From: Petrotoga sp. UBA5851
GTDB taxonomy: Bacteria > Thermotogota > Thermotogae > Petrotogales > Petrotogaceae
Direction: 5' to 3'
DNA: 24,180 nucleotides
Assembly (NCBI GenBank): GCA_002431635.1
Contig: DJGH01000024.1
Coordinates: 1,841-26,020 of the forward strand
Shown in pieces: positions 1-8,107 of the stretch (positions are counted from its first letter, which is position 1; each line of letters begins with the position of its first letter). A program made the position numbers and the translations under genes. The notes beneath the pieces were generated by a model. The model was not told the DNA's origin, did not search any database, and was given only the letters and a program-made list of their open reading frames with translations.

Positions 1-47
1 TGTCTTTATTTTTCAATAATTTCATTAGTATGTCAAAGATCCTTTTA

Positions 48-2393
48 CTATACTTCCCGGAAAAAATGACCTTTGGTAAATCCTTCTTTCTGTATTTTTT
101 GTGAAAAATCTGAAAAATCCTTTCCGGAAACAGCATTTTTGAAGGCCTTTATAATTTCAGTACTTTGCGAATAGTTTTCATTGGTCAGGAAAATTCTTAA
201 ATATTTTGGTTTCAACTCACTTATGAACTGTATTGCACAAAGCACTACTGAGTTAAGCACCGTCATTCTGCAGGCGGAGTCGGTGATTATGGGAAATACG
301 GTATTTATTCTGTCTTTTAAAGAATAATCAGCGCTTTTACACAGTCCGCATTTACGTGTGGACATATTTTTTACTCTGTTTATAACACAATGCTTGGATA
401 TCATGAGGGGCATTCTGCCGTAAACGATTACTTCAAGTCCGTTGAAGTGCTTTGCCGTTTTGTTTATCTGTTTTATATCCATTTCCGGGGAGAGAGTAAT
501 CATACTTGCGCCGTTTTCCCTGAGAAAGGAGATGCCTGCGGTGTTAAAAACATTCATTGAAAAGTCACAGCTTATTTTTTTATCTCCGAAAGCAGCAATA
601 TGTCCTATATTACCAATTAGCAGTTCCTTTGAATCCAATATTTCTTTTATCTTCTGTATTTCTTCATCCTGTGTGATTCTTCCTAATGCCGGTATCAGCT
701 GTACTCCTTTTTTCACAGCCTCGGAAAAATATTTTTTATAAAGATTAAGATCATATGAATAAATTCTGGTTATGCCTTCATCAATTGATGCTTTCAGCTG
801 TTCTTCGCTGTATACTGAAGCGGTAAGCGAAGGCAGGCTGTCATCGTATATAAAATCTATATTCAAAATGTCAGAGTTCAAAGTTTTCAAAGCATCTCTA
901 CGGTTGAAGTTTTTTCTTAATTCTGTAATCTTTTCAAGCGCAGTTCTTCTAATTTCGTTTATGGAAGATATAGGAACCGATATCTCATTATCACATTCCA
1001 GATAGATATTTTTGAAAACATAAGGAGTGTTTCCGCACTTATTAAGCTGCTGTAGGATACGTTCTTTTGAAGTCGCTGTTTTAAGTGCCTTCTGAACAGT
1101 TTCCTGCGAATCACAGAAAATATTGTTTCCGAAATCATCCTCTACAATAAAAAATATTTTATCGTTTATTCTGGCTTTAAAAAATCCCTTGAGTTCTATC
1201 TTCCGTGTGTCCTGTTGAAATGAGGCGGCAGCGTTTTTTAACAACAGACTATCCGATGTTTTGTAAAGATGATCTTCTGTTTTGGGATTGCCGTCAAAGT
1301 TTATCCAAACTGTTTCCCCTTTTGATGCAGAGTCTGTTTTGCCTTTGTCCGACAGAATTTCTCTTACAGTCCAGCCATTATTTTCTTTTCCAGTGTTTCT
1401 TATGCCATCACCAACGGATAAGTTATCCTCAAGCTTAACCTGTATTTTTTCAGAAACACAAAGGATCTTTCCTATATAAATACCTCTGTTGTCAGGCCTT
1501 TCAGGAGCAACAACAGAGTTAAGAGGATTTTTAAGATATGCAGTTGTAAACTGGCGGTTGAAAATTTTTATTAGGTCCTTTTTGTCGGTTTCATCGGAGG
1601 GAGAAGAAGTAAGAATTTTTTTGTAGACTCTTACCACGGTTGCCACGTACTCGGGTTTTTTCATTCTGCCTTCAATCTTAAGGGATCTTATTCCGCTTTT
1701 AATTATTTCCGGCAAAATCTCGGAGGTATTGAGATCTTTTGTGCTTAGCAGATGCTTAAAAGGAAAAGAGATCTCTTTTCCGTTTTCAAGAAGTGAGTAT
1801 TCAAGCCTGCAGGGCTGGGCGCACTTTCCTCTGTTGCCGCTTCTGCTACCTATGAAACTGCTCATGAGACACTGGCCCGAATAACTGAAACACAATGCTC
1901 CGTGCCCAAAAATTTCAGTTTCTATTCCTGAGTTTCTTGTTATATGTTCAATTTCCTGAAGAGACATCTCTCTGGAAAGTATTACCCTTTTAAATCCAAG
2001 TTTTTCAAGGAAACGGGCTCCATATAAATTATGTACGGTCATCTGGGTGCTTGCATGAAGCTCGAAGTCCGGGAGTAAACTGCGGATAAGCCATATGAGC
2101 CCGAGATCCTGCACTATAAGGGCATCAACATCGGCATTGTATAGGAAAAGTAGGTAATCAACTATCTCTTTAAGGTCAGTATCGCTTAAGAGAGTATTTA
2201 TAGTTACATATACCCTTACGCCTCTTATATGGCAGTATTGAACAGCATCCACCAGCTGTTCTCTGTCAAAATTGTCGGCATACTGTCTTGCGTTAAAATC
2301 CTTACCGCCGATATAAACAGCATCGGCGCCATTCTGAACCGCTGCATAAAGGCAGTTCATGTTGCCGGCAGGAGCAAGAAGCTCTATACTCAT
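48..2393 (-). CDS. U32-family protein, RlhA/YdcP-like (probable RNA hydroxylation factor)
   Basis: A 781-residue member of the U32 'peptidase' family. Best-studied relatives (RlhA, TrhP) are needed for 5-hydroxylation of cytidine or uridine in 23S rRNA or tRNA, so peptidase activity should not be assumed. The N-terminus has the family hallmark LLAPAGN and a TIM-barrel-like half to about residue 260. The signature at 161-180 (IFGHGALC...SGQCLMSS) is followed by GNRGKCAQPC. This gives four cysteines, C168, C175, C191 and C195, matching the Cys4 set conserved in RlhA-type proteins. The middle (about 400-500) fits DUF3656. The C-terminal half looks like a second barrel with its own cysteines (C669, C682, C685, C708). 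The long two-barrel form is the one common in anaerobes. The ATG start is supported by GGAG about 9 bases upstream. The gene stands alone, divergent from the fab operon. The family is confident; the exact RNA substrate is inferred. Confidence 0.88.
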   Translation of the reverse strand: MSIELLAPAGNMNCLYAAVQNGADAVYIGGKDFNARQYADNFDREQLVDAVQYCHIRGVRVYVTINTLLSDTDLKEIVDYLLFLYNADVDALIVQDLGLIWLIRSLLPDFELHASTQMTVHNLYGARFLEKLGFKRVILSREMSLQEIEHITRNSGIETEIFGHGALCFSYSGQCLMSSFIGSRSGNRGKCAQPCRLEYSLLENGKEISFPFKHLLSTKDLNTSEILPEIIKSGIRSLKIEGRMKKPEYVATVVRVYKKILTSSPSDETDKKDLIKIFNRQFTTAYLKNPLNSVVAPERPDNRGIYIGKILCVSEKIQVKLEDNLSVGDGIRNTGKENNGWTVREILSDKGKTDSASKGETVWINFDGNPKTEDHLYKTSDSLLLKNAAASFQQDTRKIELKGFFKARINDKIFFIVEDDFGNNIFCDSQETVQKALKTATSKERILQQLNKCGNTPYVFKNIYLECDNEISVPISSINEIRRTALEKITELRKNFNRRDALKTLNSDILNIDFIYDDSLPSLTASVYSEEQLKASIDEGITRIYSYDLNLYKKYFSEAVKKGVQLIPALGRITQDEEIQKIKEILDSKELLIGNIGHIAAFGDKKISCDFSMNVFNTAGISFLRENGASMITLSPEMDIKQINKTAKHFNGLEVIVYGRMPLMISKHCVINRVKNMSTRKCGLCKSADYSLKDRINTVFPIITDSACRMTVLNSVVLCAIQFISELKPKYLRIFLTNENYSQSTEIIKAFKNAVSGKDFSDFSQKIQKEGFTKGHFFREV

Positions 2394-2541
2394 AAAATCA
2401 CTCCATATTTATCATATTCGGATATATTTAACCATTTAATTTTTTCAGATAAATAACCAAATTAATAACTGTTTACACAATAATATTCATAAGAGTAAAA
2501 AAAGCGGCGCAAAGCTGCAGTTCATTCTGCTGCGTCCCGGC

Positions 2542-2570
2542 TTGACAAGGAAAAAACGATATGTTATAAT
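2542..2570 (+). promoter_or_regulatory. Consensus sigma-70 promoter of the fab operon
   Basis: TTGACA at 2542-2547 and TATAAT at 2565-2570 are both perfect consensus hexamers with the ideal 17-bp spacer. Transcription would begin near 2577 and leave a leader of about 155 bases before fabF. The -10 box is overlapped by a palindromic operator, so the promoter is probably strong but repressible. The intergenic stretch 2394-2733 holds this promoter and the two operators; I see no small gene in it. Confidence 0.88.
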
Positions 2571-2586
2571 GACTGATAGTCATTAT
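2566..2586. promoter_or_regulatory. Palindromic operator O1 over the fab promoter -10
   Basis: A perfect inverted repeat with 9-bp arms, ATAATGACT and AGTCATTAT, around the centre GAT. It shares five bases with the -10 box and covers the likely transcription start, so a bound protein would block initiation. The size and form suit a dimeric TetR- or MarR-type repressor, as in other lipid-synthesis operons. That family assignment is inference because no regulator gene lies nearby. Confidence 0.8.
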
Positions 2587-2680
2587 TTTTTTGTAAAGAA
2601 TTATTTGATCCATATAAAATCACATTCGTGAAAGAACAAAAACACACACTGGAGAATATTTCCGGTTTTTATTTTAAAAC

Positions 2681-2701
2681 ATTATGACTATCGGTCATAA
2701 T
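2681..2701. promoter_or_regulatory. Second fab operator O2, inverted copy of O1
   Basis: Arms ATTATGACT and GGTCATAAT around ATC form an inverted repeat with one mismatch. Read on the minus strand it matches O1 at 18 of 21 positions, including the GAT centre, so it is the same site in the opposite orientation. It lies in the transcribed leader, 115 bp centre to centre from O1 and 33 bp before the fabF start. It could support DNA looping or act as a roadblock. Confidence 0.75.
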
Positions 2702-2733
2702 ATAAATTTAACAAAGCAAAAGGAGGAAAAGAA

Positions 2734-3993
2734 TTGAACAGAGTTGCCGTTACCGGGGTTGGAAGCATAAACCCTCTTGGAAAGACAAGCAGTGAGTTTG
2801 TAGAAAATCTAAAAAAAATGAAAACAGGAACAGGGTATATAACACAGTTTGACAGTACCGGACATAAAGTAAAAGTAGCTGCAGAAATAAAGGATTTTGA
2901 CCCGTGTGAATACATAGATAAAAAAAGTGCCAGAAGATACGACAGAGTTTTGCAGCTCGCCGTTGCCGCAGCAAAAAACGCATTGAAAGATTCCGGACTT
3001 GAACCGCAAGGAGTATGGCGTGATAATGCAGCTGTGCTTGTGGCATCTGGTATAGGCGGATTCAAGACTCTTTACAGGGAGTTCGGGGTTATGGAAAAGA
3101 AAGGTCCTAAAGCAGTGAGTCCTTACCTTATTCCAATGATGATAGCCGATATGCCTTCGGGAATCGTATCCATGGAGCTTGGACTCAAAGGACCGAACTT
3201 TTCTACTATGAGTGCATGTGCATCATCGCTTCATGCCATAATAATCTCCTCTATGATGATAATGCACGGCTATACAGATATTGCTTTCGCAGGTGGTGCA
3301 GAAGCAACTATAGACCCTTTGCCGGTCGCAGCATTTGCAAATATGACAGCGTTAAGCCAGTCTGAAGATCCTCTTACTGCATGCCGTCCATTTGACAGAA
3401 AAAGAGATGGGTTTGTTATGGGAGAATCATCCGGTGTGGTTGTACTTGAAAACTATGAGCACGCAGTGAAAAGAGGAGCGAAAATATACGGATTTATAAA
3501 TGGTTTTGGTATGACAGGGGATGCATATCATCTAAGTGCCACAGATCCCGAGGGTATACAGGCGGCACGGGCTATGAAGCTTGCAATGGAGATGTCTGGC
3601 ATCTCTCCTGAGGATATTGATCTGGTGAGCTGTCATGCTACTTCGACTCCGGTTGGTGATCTTTCGGAGATAAGAGCAGTAAAAAAGGCTTTGGGGAAAA
3701 GTTCTGAAAAAGTATTCATACAGGCATCCAAGGCTCTTTTGGGGCATGGATTAGGAGCAGCGGCAGCGACAGAACTCATAGGAGCAATTCTTCAGGCACA
3801 GGAGGGATTTGTACACGGAATGCCTAATCTTATGGAACCTGACGATGAGTTCACTGGGCTTAATATGCCCAGACAGACAGTAAACGCTCCGATAAAAGTA
3901 ATACTGAAAAATTCATTTGGCTTTGGCGGTCATAATGCCGCACTAGTTTACACGAAAGATCAGGATTATGGCATTAAAGGAGAAAAAAATTGA
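2734..3993 (+). CDS. fabF: Beta-ketoacyl-ACP synthase II (FabF)
   Basis: A 419-residue condensing enzyme that extends acyl-ACP with malonyl-ACP by decarboxylative Claisen condensation in cytosolic type II fatty acid synthesis. The nucleophile is C162 in the SACASS context. The catalytic histidines are H301 (CHATSTPVGD) and H338 (LLGHGLGAA), with K333 just before the second. This is nearly the spacing of E. coli FabF (C163, H303, H340), and length is normal. The C-terminal SFGFGGHNA gating loop is intact. The start is TTG, chosen because AGGAGG at 2721-2726 sits 7 bases upstream and the N-terminus MNRVAVTGVG matches the family. It is the first gene of the operon, and its stop overlaps the next start in TTGA. 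No fabH is present, so initiation must be encoded elsewhere. Confidence 0.97.
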   Translation: MNRVAVTGVGSINPLGKTSSEFVENLKKMKTGTGYITQFDSTGHKVKVAAEIKDFDPCEYIDKKSARRYDRVLQLAVAAAKNALKDSGLEPQGVWRDNAAVLVASGIGGFKTLYREFGVMEKKGPKAVSPYLIPMMIADMPSGIVSMELGLKGPNFSTMSACASSLHAIIISSMMIMHGYTDIAFAGGAEATIDPLPVAAFANMTALSQSEDPLTACRPFDRKRDGFVMGESSGVVVLENYEHAVKRGAKIYGFINGFGMTGDAYHLSATDPEGIQAARAMKLAMEMSGISPEDIDLVSCHATSTPVGDLSEIRAVKKALGKSSEKVFIQASKALLGHGLGAAAATELIGAILQAQEGFVHGMPNLMEPDDEFTGLNMPRQTVNAPIKVILKNSFGFGGHNAALVYTKDQDYGIKGEKN

Positions 3994-5081
3994 AAGGATT
4001 GAATATAAACGGTCTTGAGTCAGAAATTCCTTTGATTCAAGGGGGAATGGCTGTGGGAATATCTCTGGACAAGCTTTCCAGTGCAGTTGCAAATGAAGGC
4101 GGAATCGGTGTAATCGGAACAGCTGGAATAGGAATGTTTTTTGAAGAGTGCGAAAAAGATTATAATGCGGCCTGTATAAATGGATTGAAAAAGGTTATAG
4201 CAAATGCAAGGGAAAAAACATCCGGTATTATCGGAGTGAATATTATGGCTGCTCTTTCAAACTATTCGGATATGGTAGTAACAGCGGTTGAAGAGAAAAT
4301 AGATCTCATAATATCCGGTGCGGGTCTTGCGCTTGATCTTCCGTCATATCTGCAAGCCGGAGCAAAGACAAGGATTATTCCGATAGTATCTGGATTGAAA
4401 GCGGCTACTCTCATATTTAAAAGATGGTTTTCACGTTACGGCTATATTCCTGATGCATTTATAGTTGAAGGACCGAAGGCGGGAGGACATCTCGGCTATA
4501 AAAAAGAAAGTATTTTTTCCAAGGAGCATCAGCTTGAATCTACTGTTCCACAGATACGGGAGTTGTGTGAAAAAATAATGAGGGATCACGGCAAACAAGT
4601 TCCTCTGATAGCCGCTGGTGGAATTTATGATCATACTGATGTAGAAGCTATGTTTAAGCTCGGTGCAGATGGAGTTCAGGCAGGAAGCGTTTTTATTGCC
4701 ACTCAGGAATGTGATGCGGATATAAAGTTTAAAAATACGATAGTCAATGCAAGTAAAGAAGATATTGTCATTATAGACAGTCCGGTCGGAATGCCCGGCC
4801 GTGCAGTCAGGAACAAATTTCTTGAGGATGTCGGTAAAGGCATAAAAAAGCCTATAAACTGTGCATACAGATGTATTAAAACCTGCAACATGAAGGATGC
4901 ACCTTACTGTATAGCCAGGGCGCTTTCAAATGCAGCAAAGGGAGATATGGAAAACGGCTTTGCTTTTATAGGACAGGAGGGATTCAGAGTGAATGAAATA
5001 ACTACGGTAAAAGAAGTAATAAAAAGACTATTTCCGGAGTATGAAACAGGCCGTAAGCATGGAGGAAAAAATGGAACTTAA
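3990..5081 (+). CDS. FabX-like FMN / Fe-S acyl-ACP dehydrogenase-isomerase candidate (nitronate monooxygenase family)
   Basis: A 363-residue TIM-barrel flavoenzyme of the 2-nitropropane dioxygenase / FabK superfamily. It has PLIQGGMAVGIS near the N-terminus, the active-site histidine H167 in EGPKAGGHLGY, and the FMN phosphate-binding AAGGIYD (208-214). FabK lacks its C-terminal insertion, which contains C291, C295, C299 and C307 (C-x3-C-x3-C-x7-C) and continues into YCIARALSNAAKGD. A comparable Cys4 insertion ligates a [4Fe-4S] cluster in Helicobacter pylori FabX. As I recall that protein, it has the same length and an almost identical IPDAFIVEGP...GGH segment. FabX dehydrogenates and isomerises a C10 acyl-ACP to start unsaturated fatty acid synthesis. 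Start TTG overlaps the fabF stop. Placement between fabF and fabZ supports a lipid role. Nitronate monooxygenase is the likely automatic label; the FabX function is inferred from resemblance and context. Confidence 0.75.
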   Translation: MKGLNINGLESEIPLIQGGMAVGISLDKLSSAVANEGGIGVIGTAGIGMFFEECEKDYNAACINGLKKVIANAREKTSGIIGVNIMAALSNYSDMVVTAVEEKIDLIISGAGLALDLPSYLQAGAKTRIIPIVSGLKAATLIFKRWFSRYGYIPDAFIVEGPKAGGHLGYKKESIFSKEHQLESTVPQIRELCEKIMRDHGKQVPLIAAGGIYDHTDVEAMFKLGADGVQAGSVFIATQECDADIKFKNTIVNASKEDIVIIDSPVGMPGRAVRNKFLEDVGKGIKKPINCAYRCIKTCNMKDAPYCIARALSNAAKGDMENGFAFIGQEGFRVNEITTVKEVIKRLFPEYETGRKHGGKNGT

Positions 5082-5514
5082 AATTGAACAGATTATGAAA
5101 ATACTTCCACACAGGTATCCGTTTCTTCTTGTGGACAGGGTAATTGACTATTCTGATGAAAAAATTACTGCGATCAAAAATGTATCTGTGAACGAGCCGT
5201 TTTTCTGCGGACATTACCCACAGTATCCTATAATGCCCGGAGTACTTCTTATAGAAGGGCTTGCTCAGACAGCCGGGATATTGATACTGAAAAATATGGA
5301 TTCAAAAAATATTTCTCCGCTTTTCTTAGGCATAGACAGAGCCAGATTCAAAAAAGAGGTACGGCCTGGTGATACTATAATGTATGAAGTACAGATTATT
5401 CAGAGAAGAAGTTCTGTGATAAAGGTTAAAGGCAATGTAAGCTGTGGAAAAAATATCTGTGCAACTGCGGAGCTGATGCTTGGAATGAAACAGGATGGAG
5501 GGAAAGAAGAATGA
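5071..5514 (+). CDS. fabZ: 3-hydroxyacyl-ACP dehydratase (FabZ)
   Basis: A 147-residue hotdog-fold dehydratase that converts 3-hydroxyacyl-ACP to trans-2-enoyl-ACP. The N-terminus ILPHRYPFLLVDRV is typical. The catalytic residues are H48 (GHYP, where most family members have GHFP) and E62 (LIEGLAQTAG). I place the start at 5071 rather than the upstream in-frame ATG at 5041. GGAGG at 5061-5065 lies 5 bases before it, and the resulting length fits the family. The gene overlaps the 3' end of the FabX-like gene by 11 bases, and its stop overlaps fabK in ATGA, so translation is probably coupled. There is no FabA or FabM isomerase in the operon. Confidence 0.96.
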   Translation: MELKIEQIMKILPHRYPFLLVDRVIDYSDEKITAIKNVSVNEPFFCGHYPQYPIMPGVLLIEGLAQTAGILILKNMDSKNISPLFLGIDRARFKKEVRPGDTIMYEVQIIQRRSSVIKVKGNVSCGKNICATAELMLGMKQDGGKEE

Positions 5515-6449
5515 ATTTCAGAAACACAAGAATAACCCAACTTTTAAAAATAAAGTATCCTATATTGGAAGGCGGAATGGCATGGGCTGGTACATCAATC
5601 TTGGCTGCAGCTGTTTCAAATGCCGGAGGACTTGGAACAATAGGCTCTGGTTCAATGGACAGACAGTTGCTGACACAAGAGATAAAAAAAATAAAAACTA
5701 TGACCGATAAACCATTTGCTGTAAACATAATGCTTCTTAATCCGTATGCACAGGAGCTTGTTGAAACGGTTATAGAAGAAAAAGTTCCGTGTGTTGTTTT
5801 CGGAGCAGGAAATCCTGCCAAATTTCTGCCCCTGCTGAAAGAAAATAATGTAATAAGCATGGCTGTGGTATCGTCTGAAAACCTTGCCGTCAGATTAGAA
5901 AGAGCGGGTATAGATGCCATAATAGGAGAAGGAATGGAATCCGGGGGACATATAGGTGATGTTACAACGATGGTTCTCATTCCCAAACTCATGGACTGTC
6001 TATCGGTGCCGCTTGTTGCGGCAGGTGGCATTGCTGATGGAAGGGCAATGGCCGCATGCTTTGCCCTGGGTGCCCAGGGAGTACAAATGGGAACAAGATT
6101 TTTAGCTTCAAAAGAGTGTCAGGTGCACGAGGAGTATAAAAATAAAATAATAAAAGCCGGAATAAGAGATACGGTGATTACCGGTGAAAAACTTGGACAT
6201 AGTGCAAGAGTTATAAGGACAAAGTTCGCAAAGAGAGTATGCGAGCTCGAGCTTGACTGTCCTGATCAGGCTGAAGAAATGTTGGTGGGCAGTCTTAAAA
6301 GAGCTGTAGTTAACGGGGATGTTGAAGAGGGTGCATTTATGGCCGGTCAGTGTATCGGTTTGATTGAGCAGGTTGAGAGTGTTAAGGATATTATAGAAAA
6401 AACAGTATTTCATGCAGAAAAAATATTCTGCGGTGGACAGGAGGTATAA
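5511..6449 (+). CDS. fabK: FMN-dependent enoyl-ACP reductase II (FabK)
   Basis: A 312-residue flavoprotein that reduces trans-2-enoyl-ACP with NAD(P)H in the last step of each elongation cycle. It resembles pneumococcal FabK throughout: RITQLLKIKYPILEGGMAW at the N-terminus, FAVNIMLLNPYA, GAGNPAKF, and the catalytic-site histidine H147 in EGMESGGHIGD. Further matches are AAGGIADGRAMAA for FMN phosphate and VQMGTRFLASKE. The C-terminal ELELDCPD...MLVGSLKRAVVNGDVEEGAFMAGQ is typical of FabK. It lacks the Cys4 insertion of the FabX-like neighbour, so the two are not recent duplicates. FabK in place of FabI usually gives triclosan insensitivity. The ATGA overlap with fabZ suggests translational coupling. 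Confidence 0.94.
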   Translation: MNFRNTRITQLLKIKYPILEGGMAWAGTSILAAAVSNAGGLGTIGSGSMDRQLLTQEIKKIKTMTDKPFAVNIMLLNPYAQELVETVIEEKVPCVVFGAGNPAKFLPLLKENNVISMAVVSSENLAVRLERAGIDAIIGEGMESGGHIGDVTTMVLIPKLMDCLSVPLVAAGGIADGRAMAACFALGAQGVQMGTRFLASKECQVHEEYKNKIIKAGIRDTVITGEKLGHSARVIRTKFAKRVCELELDCPDQAEEMLVGSLKRAVVNGDVEEGAFMAGQCIGLIEQVESVKDIIEKTVFHAEKIFCGGQEV

Positions 6450-6453
6450 AAAA

Positions 6454-7332
6454 ATGACTTCTGTAGTTTTTCCGGGTCAGGGCTCACAGCATCTTGGCAT
6501 GGGACGTGAATTGCTTGAAACATATCCGGAGTACTATGAGTATCTTAGTAAGGTAAAAGAACTTAGCGGAATTGATATACAGAAGATTATTTTCGCAAGC
6601 AGCGAAGAAGAGCTTACCCAAACTCAGAATGCCCAGTTGGCTATACTTTGCATAAGTTATATAAAATTTTTGTATGCAACCCGTAAACAAGGGATTAAAC
6701 CCGATGTGGTTGCCGGGCATTCGGTTGGAGAATGGACAGCGCTTGTTGCCTGCGGGGCTGTCAGCTTTGAACAGGCGGTGAGTATGGTATATCTCAGAGG
6801 AAAGTACATGAGTCAATCAGAGAGTAACAATCAGGGGAGTATGGCAGCGGTTCTTGGTCTTGATTCGGAAAAAGTAACTGCAGAGCTTAAAAAATATCCC
6901 GATGTAGTGGTTGCAAACTATAACTCCCCGGTGCAGATAGTTATCAGCGGTGAAAAAACCCAGCTTCTTAATGCATTGAAAGATCTCAGCTCAGCAGGAG
7001 CTAAGAAGGTTGTGCAGCTTAAAGTAAGCGGACCGTTTCACTCTCCTTTCATGGAGCAGGCAGCGCAACGTCTTGCACAGGATATAAAAAATATCGAATT
7101 TTGTGATCCTGAAGTTCCAATTGTGCAAAATGTAAGTGCTAAGTTTGAAACAGATAAAAGGATCATAAAGGAAAACATCATACAGCAGATAACTTCTCCC
7201 GTAAGGTGGACTGAGTCAATTCAGACAAAACTTTCGGCAGGAGTGAAAAAATTTGTTGAAGCCGGCCCTGGAAAAGTCCTTACGGGACTTATAAGGGCTA
7301 TAAGCAAAGAACCTGAGTTAATAAATATATAA
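6454..7332 (+). CDS. fabD: Malonyl-CoA:ACP transacylase (FabD)
   Basis: A 292-residue enzyme that moves malonyl groups from CoA to ACP to supply the condensing enzymes. The N-terminal GQGSQ box is followed by the nucleophile S90 in GHSVGEW (the family more often has GHSLGE). R115 binds the malonyl carboxylate, and H196 in GPFHSPFM completes the dyad. These positions closely track E. coli FabD (S92, R117, H201). The start at 6454 has AGGAGG at 6439-6444 and gives the usual MTSVVFPGQG N-terminus. An earlier in-frame ATG at 6412 would only add residues read from the fabK coding sequence. Fifth gene of the operon. Confidence 0.95.
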   Translation: MTSVVFPGQGSQHLGMGRELLETYPEYYEYLSKVKELSGIDIQKIIFASSEEELTQTQNAQLAILCISYIKFLYATRKQGIKPDVVAGHSVGEWTALVACGAVSFEQAVSMVYLRGKYMSQSESNNQGSMAAVLGLDSEKVTAELKKYPDVVVANYNSPVQIVISGEKTQLLNALKDLSSAGAKKVVQLKVSGPFHSPFMEQAAQRLAQDIKNIEFCDPEVPIVQNVSAKFETDKRIIKENIIQQITSPVRWTESIQTKLSAGVKKFVEAGPGKVLTGLIRAISKEPELINI

Positions 7333-7343
7333 GGAGGTGCGGG

Positions 7344-8081
7344 TTGAAACTTCAAGGAATGACAGCCGTCGTTACAGGCGCAGGAAGAGGTATAGGTGAA
7401 AAGATAACCGAACTTTTTATAGATAATGGAGCAACAGTTGCAGGAATAGATCTTGATGAAGACGGATTGCAGGCACAGCAGCAGAAGTACGGTGAAAAGT
7501 TTATTCCTTTTATATGCGATATAACTAAGTCCGGCGATGTCGATAAAACAGTAAAAAGCATTGCTGAAAAAACATTAAAAATAGATATCCTTGTAAACAA
7601 TGCAGGAGTAACAAGGGACAATCTTTTTGTCATAATGAAGGAAGAAGAGTTTGATTTTGTTATAAATGTGAATCTTAAAGGAACTTTTCTTATGAGCAAA
7701 GCGGTTGCAAAAATAATGAGGAAACAGAAAACTGGAAGTATCATAAATATCTCAAGCGTGGTTGGAGTAGAGGGAAATGTTGGACAGGCAAATTATGCAG
7801 CATCCAAAGCTGGGGTAATAGGACTGACCAGAACGCTTGCCAGAGAGCTAACCCTTAAAGGCGAAGAGATAAGGGTAAATGCTGTTGCCCCTGGTTTTAT
7901 AATGACAAGTATGACAGAGAGCCTTAAGGATGAGTATAGATCAGCTATAATAGGGCGCTCATGTATAAAGAGACTCGGCAATCCCCTTGATGTTGCTAAA
8001 ACAGTTCTTTTTCTAGCCTCACAGGACTCTTCATTTATAACAGGACAGGTAATAAGGGTAGACGGAGGAATCTCCATATAA
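7344..8081 (+). CDS. fabG: 3-oxoacyl-ACP reductase (FabG)
   Basis: A 245-residue short-chain dehydrogenase that reduces 3-ketoacyl-ACP to the 3-hydroxy form with NADPH. The TGAGRGIG nucleotide-binding loop is at 11-18 and NNAG at 85-88. The catalytic residues are N110, S138, Y151 and K155 in the ISS...YAASKAG arrangement. The C-terminal RVDGGISI is typical of FabG. The TTG start is preceded at a 6-base gap by AAGGAGG (7331-7337), a near-perfect ribosome binding site. Length and operon position make FabG much more likely than another SDR enzyme. Confidence 0.95.
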   Translation: MKLQGMTAVVTGAGRGIGEKITELFIDNGATVAGIDLDEDGLQAQQQKYGEKFIPFICDITKSGDVDKTVKSIAEKTLKIDILVNNAGVTRDNLFVIMKEEEFDFVINVNLKGTFLMSKAVAKIMRKQKTGSIINISSVVGVEGNVGQANYAASKAGVIGLTRTLARELTLKGEEIRVNAVAPGFIMTSMTESLKDEYRSAIIGRSCIKRLGNPLDVAKTVLFLASQDSSFITGQVIRVDGGISI

Positions 8082-8107
8082 AATATTAAAATGCACAGGA
8101 GGAAAAA

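Noticed and set aside
442..1479. Several plus-strand open frames inside the U32 gene
   Set aside because: They are antisense to a clearly conserved gene, have no ribosome binding sites and match no family.
2490..2540. GC-richer stretch before the fab promoter considered as a terminator for the U32 gene or a riboswitch
   Set aside because: It lies upstream of the U32 start, not after its stop, and I could not build a convincing stem.
5426..6031. A 201-codon minus-strand open frame over fabZ and fabK
   Set aside because: It lies opposite two well-conserved Fab genes, has low-complexity Ser/Pro/Phe composition and no family features.
3990..6449. Possible recent tandem duplication of fabK
   Set aside because: The two flavoenzymes differ in length, motif details and the Cys4 insertion, so they are different subfamilies rather than recent copies.
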